The notes beneath the pieces are model-generated. The model had not been told where the DNA came from, ran no database searches, and worked only from the letters and a program-made list of their open reading frames with translations. From CAIPVR01 sp049316905 (GTDB lineage: Bacteria; Actinomycetota; Acidimicrobiia; Acidimicrobiales; Microtrichaceae), in contig JBMOJH010000035.1 of the NCBI GenBank assembly GCA_049316905.1, forward strand, positions 1 to 31,016: a DNA stretch of 31,016 nucleotides, in the 5' to 3' direction. Shown here one piece after another: positions 21,652 to 28,257 of this stretch (positions are counted from its first letter, which is position 1; the number at the start of each line of letters is the position of its first letter). Made by a program: the position numbers and the translations under genes.

Positions 21652-22109
21652 ACCAGCTCATCAGCGCGGTCGAGGGGATGGTGGCCGCGCTGCGCGACCT
21701 GCCCGTCCGCATCCAGGTGGCCCTCGGCGCGACGGTCGTGGCCGTCCTCGTTCTCCTCGTGGGCGGGATCGCGAACGGTGGCGGCGGCGGTTCGACCACC
21801 ACGACCAGCCCCGCGTCGAGCACCGCCGCGACCGGGCCGACCCAGGCGCCGTCCTCGATCCAGCTGCGCCCGGACTGGTACCGGAAGGGCAACAGCCGGT
21901 ACTCGCAGCGGGGTCCGACCCCGACCGTGTCGTCGCTCCCGTCGAGCTCCACCTCGAGCACCACGAGCACGCCCGGGGCGGGTTCCTCGGGGTCGTCGGG
22001 CTCGGGCGCCTCGACGGGCGGTGGCACGAGCGGCGGCGGCTCGAACGGTGGCTCGACGAACGGTGGGACCGGGTCGGTGCCCACCACGCGCGCGAACCCG
22101 GGGGGCTGA
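21648..22109 (+). CDS. Membrane-anchored low-complexity extracytoplasmic protein in the rpf position
   Basis: 153 aa, GTG start overlapping the tatD stop. A short cytoplasmic helix (1-20) leads to one membrane segment, ALGATVVAVLVLLVGGI (about 25-41), after which the chain is exported: Gly-rich, then Thr/Ser/Pro/Gly-rich low complexity to the end. The only less repetitive part is IQLRPDWYRKGNSRYSQR (about 71-88). There is no lysozyme-like, G5 or DUF348 domain, although many actinobacteria carry a resuscitation-promoting factor gene (rpfB) exactly between tatD and rsmA. It may be a reduced or unrelated wall-associated protein; function unknown. rsmA begins one base after its stop, so it is cotranslated with housekeeping genes. 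Confidence 0.8.
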   Translation: MNQLISAVEGMVAALRDLPVRIQVALGATVVAVLVLLVGGIANGGGGGSTTTTSPASSTAATGPTQAPSSIQLRPDWYRKGNSRYSQRGPTPTVSSLPSSSTSSTTSTPGAGSSGSSGSGASTGGGTSGGGSNGGSTNGGTGSVPTTRANPGG

Positions 22110-22110
22110 G

Positions 22111-22944
22111 GTGCTCGGGGCGGCGGAGGTGCGCGAACTGCTCGACCGCGCCGGGTTGTCGGCGAAGCGGTCGCTCGGGCAGAACTTCGTTGCCGACCCC
22201 AACACCGTCCGGCGCATCGCCCGGCTCGCCGGCGTGGTCCCGGGGGTCCGCGTGGTCGAGGTCGGGCCCGGGCTGGGCAGCCTGACGCTGGCCCTCCTCG
22301 ACGCCGGGGCGGAAGAGGTGGTGGCGGTCGAGAAGGACCACGCCCTGGCCTCCCTCCTGCCGCACGTGCTGGCGGCGCACGATCCCGAGCGGGCCGGTCG
22401 GGTCCGCCTGGTCGAGGCCGACGCCCTCGGGGTGTCGTGGACCGACCTCCTGGGTCCCGGCCCATGGGTGCTCGTGGCCAACCTGCCGTACAACGTGGCG
22501 GTGCCGGTGCTCCTGCGCGTCCTGGCCACCGCCCCCGAGGTCGACCACCTGGTCGTCATGGTGCAGAAGGAGGTGGCCGACCGGCTCGTGGCCACCCCCG
22601 GGGGCCGGGCCATCGGGGTGCCCACCGTGAAGGTGGCCTGGTACGGCACGGCCCGGACCGTCGCGGTGGTGGGACCCGAGGTCTTCGTGCCCCGCCCGCG
22701 GGTGGACTCCGCCGTGGTCGAGGTGCGGCGCCGGGAGCCGCCCCGGAGTGGCGACCCGGCCCCCGTGTTCGCCCTCGTCGAGCGTGCCTACCGCCAGCGT
22801 CGCAAGATGCTGCGGGCCACGTTGGGTGGCGTGGTGGACCCCGCGGCCTTCGCCGCGGCCGGGGTGGAGCCCACCGCCCGGCCGGAGGAACTCGGCGTGG
22901 ACGACTGGGTCGCGCTGGCCGGGGCCGCCGGGGGCGGGTCGTAG
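22111..22944 (+). CDS. rsmA: 16S rRNA (adenine-1518/1519-N6)-dimethyltransferase
   Basis: 277 aa KsgA-type enzyme that dimethylates A1518 and A1519 near the 3' end of 16S rRNA during small-subunit assembly. Motifs: SLGQNFVADPNTVRRIA (21-37), the SAM loop VEVGPGLGSLTLALL (49-63), AVEKD (73-77) and the catalytic NLPY (125-128). The C-terminal domain includes VFVPRPRVDSAVVEV and RRKMLRATL. GTG at 22111 is one base after the previous stop. The last codons GGGS-TAG run into the ispE promoter: the TAG stop forms the first half of the ispE -10 box. Confidence 0.97.
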   Translation: MLGAAEVRELLDRAGLSAKRSLGQNFVADPNTVRRIARLAGVVPGVRVVEVGPGLGSLTLALLDAGAEEVVAVEKDHALASLLPHVLAAHDPERAGRVRLVEADALGVSWTDLLGPGPWVLVANLPYNVAVPVLLRVLATAPEVDHLVVMVQKEVADRLVATPGGRAIGVPTVKVAWYGTARTVAVVGPEVFVPRPRVDSAVVEVRRREPPRSGDPAPVFALVERAYRQRRKMLRATLGGVVDPAAFAAAGVEPTARPEELGVDDWVALAGAAGGGS

Positions 22945-22953
22945 CATGCCGGC
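22942..22953 (+). promoter_or_regulatory. Leaderless promoter of ispE overlapping the rsmA stop codon
   Basis: -10 box TAGCAT at 22942-22947, whose first three bases are the rsmA TAG; 6 nt (GCCGGC) then the GTG at 22954. Confidence 0.45.
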
Positions 22954-23673
22954 GTGCCACTGCTGCGCGCCCCCGCCAAGCTGACCCTCTCGCTCCGCGT
23001 GACCGGGGTGCGCGACGACGGCTACCACCTGATCGACGCGGAGATGGTCAGCCTCGACCTGCACGACGAGCTCGAGCTCGATCCCGACGGCGCCGAGCTC
23101 GTGGCCGAGGCCGCCGACGGCACCCGGACCCCGCTCGCGGACGACGACCTGGTCCGCCGGGCCGTCGGGCTGCTGGACCGACCCGTGGGCGTGGTGCTGC
23201 GCAAGCGCATCCCGGCGGGAGCGGGCCTCGGCGGGGGCAGCTCCGACGCCGCGGCCGTCCTGCGCTGGGCCGGGATCGAGGACGTGCACGCCGCGGCGGC
23301 GTTGGGGGCGGACGTGCCGTTCTGCCTGCGGGGTGGCCGGGCCCGGGTCCGGGGCATCGGCGAGGAGCTCGAGGAGCTGCCCTTCGAGGCGAGGGTGCTG
23401 ACGCTGCTGACCCCGCCGCTGCACTGCAGCACCCCGGTCGTGTACCGGACGTGGGACCGGATGGGTGGCCCCCGGGGGGACCACGGCAACGACCTGGAGC
23501 CGGCGGCGGTGGAGGCCTATCCCGAGCTCGCGACGTGGCGGGACGAACTGGCCGACGCGGCCGGGGTGCTCCCGCGGCTCGCGGGGAGCGGCGCCACGTG
23601 GTTCGTGGAGGGCGAGCTGCCGGGACCGGGCCGGGTGGTGGTACGTGCCACGCCGGCGACACCGGTCGGCTGA
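22954..23673 (+). CDS. ispE: 4-diphosphocytidyl-2-C-methyl-D-erythritol kinase (short form)
   Basis: GHMP kinase of the MEP isoprenoid pathway. At 239 aa it is shorter than the usual 280-310. Present: the catalytic-type K10 in RAPAKLTLSLRV, GYHLIDAEMVSLDLHDEL (23-40), the ATP-binding loop PAGAGLGGGSSDAAAVL (87-103) and D120 in LGADVPFCLRGGRARVRGIGE, at the catalytic Asp position. The C-terminal GHMP part is condensed but keeps NDLEPAAVEAYPEL and the Gly-rich LAGSGATWFVEG. All active-site pieces are there, so a functional short enzyme is likely. GTG at 22954 is supported by the -10 box 6 nt upstream. Last gene of the tatD-rsmA-ispE run; bS22-like gene converges from the right. Confidence 0.92.
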   Translation: MPLLRAPAKLTLSLRVTGVRDDGYHLIDAEMVSLDLHDELELDPDGAELVAEAADGTRTPLADDDLVRRAVGLLDRPVGVVLRKRIPAGAGLGGGSSDAAAVLRWAGIEDVHAAAALGADVPFCLRGGRARVRGIGEELEELPFEARVLTLLTPPLHCSTPVVYRTWDRMGGPRGDHGNDLEPAAVEAYPELATWRDELADAAGVLPRLAGSGATWFVEGELPGPGRVVVRATPATPVG

Positions 23674-23732
23674 CGGAACGGCCTCACCGGCGAGGGCAGG
23701 TGGGCCGCCGGACGAACTCCCTCAGGGACGCG

Positions 23733-23834
23733 TCACTTGCCGCGTGCGCGGCGCTGGTGGCGGGTCCGCCGCAGCAGCTTCTTGTGCTTCTTCTTGCGCA
23801 TGCGCTTGCGGCGCTTCTTGATCAGGGAGCCCAT
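23733..23834 (-). CDS. bS22-like small ribosomal protein (AURKAIP1/COX24 domain), 33 aa
   Basis: 33-residue, extremely basic protein starting MGSLIKKRRKRMRKKK and continuing HKKLLRRTRHQRRARGK. Length and sequence match the actinobacterial AURKAIP1/COX24-domain protein identified as bS22 in the small ribosomal subunit of Mycobacterium smegmatis. Expected to sit in the rRNA core of the 30S subunit. ATG at 23834; no Shine-Dalgarno sequence, -10 box TACGGT 10 nt upstream, and a -35 at 18 bp, so the leader is at most a few bases. It stands alone between ispE (convergent, 59 bp away) and the polysaccharide genes (divergent). Often missed by gene callers. Confidence 0.93.
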   Translation of the reverse strand: MGSLIKKRRKRMRKKKHKKLLRRTRHQRRARGK

Positions 23835-23844
23835 GGCGTCCGAC

Positions 23845-23874
23845 ACCGTAGGTGAGGTGGAGCCGGCTTCCCAA
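23845..23874 (-). promoter_or_regulatory. Promoter of the bS22-like gene
   Basis: Minus strand -10 box TACGGT at 23850-23845 with a TTGGGA -35 box 18 bp upstream (about 23874-23869). Start codon follows 10 nt after the -10 box. Confidence 0.55.
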
Positions 23875-23923
23875 ATCCACCCCGAGTCCTTCCACATTTG
23901 CCCATCGGGTGACGGTTTCGGTG

Positions 23924-23945
23924 GGCGGTGCACCGCCGGTAGAGT
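23924..23945 (+). promoter_or_regulatory. Promoter with palindromic spacer for the second Wzz-like gene
   Basis: GGTAGAGT with -10 box TAGAGT at 23940-23945. Just upstream lies a perfect 14-bp palindrome GGCGGTGCACCGCC (23924-23937), in the -35/-10 spacer. The start at 24075 is about 120 nt downstream, giving the longest leader in the window, ending with GGAGGAGAG. Rest of the 240-bp gap (23835-24074) holds only the divergent bS22 promoter and this leader. Confidence 0.45.
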
Positions 23946-24074
23946 CGGAAGGCCGGGCCGGTGGCCCGGCACGTTGGTGTCGTGGCGGGGGAACCGCGAC
24001 GCCACACGGAATCGGGGGCGACCCCGGCAGCACAGCGCCCGGGCACGCCCGGGCCGGAGGAGAGCGACGGGCGA

Positions 24075-25421
24075 ATGACCCCGATGCGAGCACCGTCCGA
24101 CGTGGTCGGCTACACGGGAGAGCCGACGGCCGCGCCCGCCGAGCGTCGCCAGTCCCTCCGCCTCAGCCGCACCCAGGCGCTCATCGTGGTGGCCTGCGCC
24201 GTGCTCACCGCGGTGGTGGCCGCGGTCTTCGCCGGCCTGTCGCCGCCGGCATACCAGACGAGCCGTTCGGTGATCGTGCTCTCCGGTGCCAACCCGAACG
24301 ACAACGACGTCCTGTCCCGGGCGCTCGAGAGCATCGTCACCTCCAAGGGTCTCGCCGCGGAGGTGAAGCGCCGCGGCAACCTGCCCGAGTCCATCGACGA
24401 GGTCGCCGGTGCCATCAGCACGCGTCGCTCGCCGGAGTCGCCGTACATGGACGTGGTGGTCTCGAGCCCGTCGAAGCAGAAGTCCGAGGCCATCTCGGCC
24501 CAGGTGATCCCCGCCCTGCGCGACGTGTTCGACGCGAACCAGCGCGAGATCCCGATCGACCAGCGCATCCCCGGGCCGATCTTCCAGGAGGTCTTCGCCC
24601 GCCCGCTGCAGCAGACCACCACCTTCCCGGTGTGGTTCGCCGCGCTGTTCGGCTTCCTCCTCGGCGGCCTGGTGCCCTACCTGTTCTTCCTGGCCCGCAA
24701 CCTGCGAAAGCCGGTGGTCGCCTCCGCCCAGGACGTGACCGAGGCGATCGACCTGCCGATCCTCGTGAAGGTGCCGTCGCTGTCGGGCCGTGGCCGCAAC
24801 CCGCAGGACGCGGTGGCCGGTGTGATCTCCGCGGTCGAACGGCTCAGCCTGAACGAGCCGATCCACCGTCTCGTGCTCGTGGGCGCGGACGACGGCGCCG
24901 ACCGGGCGCAGCTGGCCCTGGCGCTCGCCTGCGTGATCGCCCGCAGCTTCGGTCAGCCGGTGGCACTCGTCGACGCGGACCTCGAGCAGGGCCGTTTGAC
25001 CGATCTGGTGCACGCCGAGGACGTGGCCGGTCTCGCCGAGTGCCTCGCCGGTCAGCTCGATCCCGACAAGGCGCTGCTCACGCTGGGCGACGCCCAGATG
25101 CCGGCCAACCTCGACGGCCTCCGGGCGCCCGAGGGCATGGTGCGCTTCCTCGGTGCCGGTGTGGACCGCAGCCGCAACATCCTGCGCATGCGCTCCTCGT
25201 TCCACCGCGTGCTCGAGGGCATGGCCGGCCGGTACGTGGTGATCATCAACGGGCCCAAGGTGCCCGGCCCCGTGCCCACGTCGCAGCTGCTGTCCCTGGC
25301 CGACGCCACGCTGATGGTCGTCGCCGAGGGCCAGACCAGCCTGACCGACGCCCGGTCCGCGGGTGACACCCTGCGGTCGTTCAGCTCCGGGCCGGCCGGC
25401 GTGGTCGTCCTGCGCCGCTAG
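24075..25421 (+). CDS. Wzz-like chain-length protein with degenerate BY-kinase (CpsD-like) domain
   Basis: 448 aa. Residues 1-33 cytoplasmic; helix 1 at 34-54 (ALIVVACAVLTAVVAAVFAGL); extracytoplasmic Wzz-like part 55-184, including the Pro-rich lead-in IPGPIFQEVFARPL; helix 2 at 185-206 (PVWFAALFGFLLGGLVPYLF). The cytoplasmic domain 207-448 has a CpsD/Wzc fold signature: LVLVGADDGADRAQLALALA (266-285) at the P-loop position, ALVDADLEQG (297-306) like Walker A', and YVVIINGP (387-394) like Walker B. The P-loop has no GK[S/T], and no Tyr-rich tail is present, so kinase activity is unlikely. ATG at 24075 with GGAGGAGAG upstream is preferred over an upstream open frame. wzx starts 2 nt after the stop. 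Probably a co-polymerase regulator of glycan length. Confidence 0.85.
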   Translation: MTPMRAPSDVVGYTGEPTAAPAERRQSLRLSRTQALIVVACAVLTAVVAAVFAGLSPPAYQTSRSVIVLSGANPNDNDVLSRALESIVTSKGLAAEVKRRGNLPESIDEVAGAISTRRSPESPYMDVVVSSPSKQKSEAISAQVIPALRDVFDANQREIPIDQRIPGPIFQEVFARPLQQTTTFPVWFAALFGFLLGGLVPYLFFLARNLRKPVVASAQDVTEAIDLPILVKVPSLSGRGRNPQDAVAGVISAVERLSLNEPIHRLVLVGADDGADRAQLALALACVIARSFGQPVALVDADLEQGRLTDLVHAEDVAGLAECLAGQLDPDKALLTLGDAQMPANLDGLRAPEGMVRFLGAGVDRSRNILRMRSSFHRVLEGMAGRYVVIINGPKVPGPVPTSQLLSLADATLMVVAEGQTSLTDARSAGDTLRSFSSGPAGVVVLRR

Positions 25422-25423
25422 GC

Positions 25424-26974
25424 GTGGCCGAACCCCCCGGCCCGCCGGCAGCATCCGACCCGTCGGGCGACCGCCCGCCCGGTGACGACCCGGTCGACCT
25501 CACCTCCCTCGACGAGCAGGAGGGCGGCAACGACGGGCAGTCGCTCGGCACCACCGCCACGCGCGGGTTCCTCTGGGCCAACGTCGGCATCGTCACGCGG
25601 TACGTGACGGCGCTCGTGCTGGCCGCGGTGCTGGCCCGCGTCCTGAGTCCGGTGGAGTACGGCGTGATGGTCACGCTGATGCTCATCACCTTCTACTTCG
25701 ACAACGCGCTCGACCTCGGCATGGGCGCGGCGCTGGTCTACGAGCAGGAGGAGGGCGTCACCGAGCGGGTCCAGGTGGCGTTCACCGCGAACGTCGGGCT
25801 CGGGCTGGTGCTCGCGGCGCTCGCGCTGCTGGGCGCGCCGCTCGTGGCGAACTACTTCCAGCAGGACGCCTACGTCACGGTGTTCCGCTGCCTGGCGGTG
25901 GTGGTCGTGCTCTCGTCGCTCACCACCGTGCCGTGGTCGCTCTTCATGCGGAACATGGACTTCCGTCGCCGCGCCGTGGTGGAGGTGGTGCGCGACCTGA
26001 GCCGCTTCGCGGTCACGCTCGGCCTGGCGCTCGCGGGGTTCGGGGCCTGGGCCGTGGTCTTCGGGCTCTTCACCGCCTACACCGTCGCCCTCGTCGGCAC
26101 CTGGATCGCGCTGCGGTTCCGGCCCACGTTCCGCTGGGACCTCGGGGTGGTGAAGCAGCTCTTCTCGTACGCGTGGCGGGTTGCCGGCAACCGGGTGCTC
26201 GGCATCCTCGCCCTCAACGGCGACTACTTCGTGGTGGGCAACCGCCGCAACGACCAGTACGCCACCTACTACCAGGCGTTCCGCCTGCCGGAGTTCGTGC
26301 TCGGCGCCCAGCTGAACGGGCTGTCCGCGGTGCTCTTCCCGATGTACTCCCGGGTGCGCGCCGAGGGCGAGGGGTCGCTGCGCGATGCCATGTACAAGGC
26401 GCTCCGGGTGGTGGGCCTGTTCTCGATCCCGGTGGGCGTGGGGCTGGCCCTGGTGGCGCGTGACGCGTTCACCGTGTTCTACGGGACGCAGAACGAGGTG
26501 GGCATCCGCACCATGGAGGTCATCTCGCTCGCCGGCGCGGTCACCGGGATCGGCTTCGCCACCGGCGACCTCCTGATGGCGATCAACCGGCCCGGCGTGC
26601 TGCTGCGGCTGAACGCGGTGATGGTGCCGCTGATGCTGGTGATGATGTGGTTCGTGGCGCCCCGCGGCATCGTGTGGGTGGCCTGCATCCACCTCGGCAT
26701 CCAGATCGTGTTCGTGGCGGTGCGCCAGCTGATCGCGGACCACCTGGTGGGGGCCAGCGGGTGGATCGCGCTGCGGTCGCTCGCGCCCGGTGTGGTGGTC
26801 GCGGCGGGCATCACCCTGTTCGCACTGCCGGTGCGCTGGTACACGACCGAGGGGTTCCTGTCGGGGCTCGCGATCACCGCCGCGGGCGTGCTCGGCGCGC
26901 TGGCGGCGCTCGCCGTGTTCCCCCCGGCCCGCCGTGAGGTCACGGGCCTGGTGGCCACCGTCAGGGGGCGGTGA
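25424..26974 (+). CDS. Oligosaccharide flippase of the Wzx type (MVF/MATE-like)
   Basis: 516 aa polytopic membrane protein, about 12-14 helices, of the polysaccharide biosynthesis/WzxC-like family. It would flip undecaprenyl-linked repeat units across the membrane. Typical segments: TTATRGFLWANVGIVTRYV (43-61) at the start of the fold, LARVLSPVEYGVMV, FDNALDLGMGAALVYEQE, VPWSLFMRNMDFRRRAVVEV and YYQAFRLPEFVLG. A 40-residue acidic, Pro-rich cytoplasmic N-terminal tail precedes it. GTG at 25424, 2 nt after the Wzz-like gene, so the two are cotranslated. Its 3' end overlaps the convergent GNAT gene by 14 bp. MATE drug efflux is less likely because of the context. Confidence 0.92.
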   Translation: MAEPPGPPAASDPSGDRPPGDDPVDLTSLDEQEGGNDGQSLGTTATRGFLWANVGIVTRYVTALVLAAVLARVLSPVEYGVMVTLMLITFYFDNALDLGMGAALVYEQEEGVTERVQVAFTANVGLGLVLAALALLGAPLVANYFQQDAYVTVFRCLAVVVVLSSLTTVPWSLFMRNMDFRRRAVVEVVRDLSRFAVTLGLALAGFGAWAVVFGLFTAYTVALVGTWIALRFRPTFRWDLGVVKQLFSYAWRVAGNRVLGILALNGDYFVVGNRRNDQYATYYQAFRLPEFVLGAQLNGLSAVLFPMYSRVRAEGEGSLRDAMYKALRVVGLFSIPVGVGLALVARDAFTVFYGTQNEVGIRTMEVISLAGAVTGIGFATGDLLMAINRPGVLLRLNAVMVPLMLVMMWFVAPRGIVWVACIHLGIQIVFVAVRQLIADHLVGASGWIALRSLAPGVVVAAGITLFALPVRWYTTEGFLSGLAITAAGVLGALAALAVFPPARREVTGLVATVRGR

Positions 26975-28010
26975 CCTCCCGGTCGCCCCGCCGCTCGTCG
27001 ATCCGGGTCCGCAGCGTCCGCCACGCGGTCGCGGCCAGGACCGTCGGGCGGCCGAGTGCTCCCACCCCGAACCGGACCCGGACCAGTGGGCGGCGGCCCG
27101 TCGCCCAGTCGGCCTTGTAGGGCTCGTCGCCGCGGAGCAGGTCGTACTCGGAGGCACCCTCGGCCGCGGCCCGTGTGATCACCTCGGCCTTCACCACCGA
27201 CCCGGCGCCCCGCAGGTCGTGGTCGGTCGAGCGGCCGGCCTGGTAGAAGCACCAACGCCCGCCCACCACGAGGTCCCACTCCGTGGCCGCCACCACGCCG
27301 TCGGGTCCCACCAGCTCCACGGCGCGCACGCCGCCGTCGGCCAGTCCGGCGGCGGCGGCGGTCGCGAAGGTACGCCACGCGCCGAGGAACCCGGAGTCGT
27401 CTCCCCATCGCCCGTCGTGCAGCCGGGCCAGGTCGGCGAGCGCCTCCTCGGCCCGGTCCGCGGTGACCTCGCGCAGCGTGCAGCCGGCCTTCTCCAGGCG
27501 CTTCCGGGAGCGGGAGACGGTGCTGCGCACCTTGCCCGGCCGGCCGGCCAGGTACGCCTCGGCGCCGTCGGACAGGTCCGCCCAGGGTGCGACCGACCGG
27601 TCGATCACCGATCGGGCGAGGCGGCCGGCGAGCCGTCCGTCCGCCGCGAGCCCGTCGAGGTCCACCACCCGGGACCCGGGCCCCCGCAGCCAGCCGACCA
27701 CCCGGTCGGTGACGGCGTCCTCGTGGCCGGGTGCGGCCACCACGTCGAGGTGGTCGGGGGCCAGCTCGCCCTGCCCGAGCATCCGGACCCGCTCCACGCC
27801 GACCGGCCCCCGGCCCACCCGGTCGGCCTCGAACGCCGCACCCCCGACCAGTTCGCCGTCGACGGAGCAGAGCACGAGGCGCGGCCGGCCCGCGGCCGCG
27901 TTCTCCACCCACCAGGAGGCGAGGAACGGCGACGGCAGCCGCTGGGCGGCGACGAGCCGATCCCAGGCGTCCCGGTGCCCTCGCAGTGACTCCTCGACGT
28001 CGACCCGCAT
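26961..28010 (-). CDS. CelD/BcsL-like GNAT acetyltransferase
   Basis: 349 aa. The protein has the double-GNAT/FemAB-like layout of the Acetyltransf_6 family (BcsL/CelD): LPSPFLASWWVENAA near 25, LVLCSVDGELVGGAAFEAD, GKVRSTVSRSRKRLEKAGC, LARLHDGRWGDDSGFLG, and the C-terminal AATEWDLVVGGRWCFYQAG, AEVITRAAAEGASEYDLLRGDEPYKADWA. Members acylate cell-envelope or polysaccharide components, or nucleotide sugars; the substrate here is unknown, but the setting between wzx and wbaP suggests glycan modification. ATG at 28010 (MRVDVEES) is the most likely start; CACACT 9 nt upstream is a weak -10 and there is no ribosome binding site. Divergent from wbaP across a 247-bp regulatory gap. Confidence 0.85.
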   Translation of the reverse strand: MRVDVEESLRGHRDAWDRLVAAQRLPSPFLASWWVENAAAGRPRLVLCSVDGELVGGAAFEADRVGRGPVGVERVRMLGQGELAPDHLDVVAAPGHEDAVTDRVVGWLRGPGSRVVDLDGLAADGRLAGRLARSVIDRSVAPWADLSDGAEAYLAGRPGKVRSTVSRSRKRLEKAGCTLREVTADRAEEALADLARLHDGRWGDDSGFLGAWRTFATAAAAGLADGGVRAVELVGPDGVVAATEWDLVVGGRWCFYQAGRSTDHDLRGAGSVVKAEVITRAAAEGASEYDLLRGDEPYKADWATGRRPLVRVRFGVGALGRPTVLAATAWRTLRTRIDERRGDREVTAP

Positions 28011-28119
28011 GCGTGCAGCAGTGTGGCCGACGTGTCGGCCCGGGGCGAACGACGGTCGTCGCGGGCGACCGGGGAGTGGGGCACATCCCTTCTGTGGTCG
28101 GCGGGTGCACAGGGCATGA

Positions 28120-28159
28120 GAACTGAGTTCCGTTCGGGCGAACGATGGGGGAACTTCCC
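28120..28159. promoter_or_regulatory. Three consecutive palindromes upstream of wbaP
   Basis: In 40 bp: GAACTGAGTTC (28120-28130, 5+1+5), CGTTCGGGCGAACG (28131-28144, 6+2+6) and GGGAACTTCCC (28149-28159, 5+1+5), each perfect, starting 51 bp and ending 12 bp upstream of the wbaP -35 box. Looks like a multi-site operator. The remainder of the gap 28011-28257 holds the wbaP promoter and leader and nothing else I recognise. Confidence 0.55.
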
Positions 28160-28170
28160 ACCCGCGGCCC

Positions 28171-28199
28171 TTGACGGTGGCTGGTGTCACACGTTTACT
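28171..28199 (+). promoter_or_regulatory. Promoter of wbaP-like gene
   Basis: -35 TTGACG (28171-28176), 17-bp spacer, -10 TTTACT (28194-28199): the most sigma70-like promoter in the window. Leader about 50 nt with GAGGCGGA just before the ATG at 28258. Confidence 0.6.
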
Positions 28200-28257
28200 G
28201 GACCCCGAGGGAAGGCGCCGGGGCGGGGTACGGCTCCGGTGGGGTTATGAGGCGGAA

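Noticed and set aside
22954..23673. Truncated ispE pseudogene
   Set aside because: The protein is short, but Lys10, the Gly/Ser loop and Asp120 are intact and the frame is clean, so a short functional form is more likely.
23961..24074. N-terminal extension of the second Wzz-like protein from 23961
   Set aside because: The sequence is leader-like, the ATG at 24075 has GGAGGAGAG before it, and the extension adds no recognisable domain.
28120..28144. LexA (SOS) box upstream of wbaP
   Set aside because: Actinobacterial LexA sites are GAAC-N4-GTTC; here GAAC-N3-GTTC, and the adjacent GTTC-N4-GAAC has the arms in reverse order.
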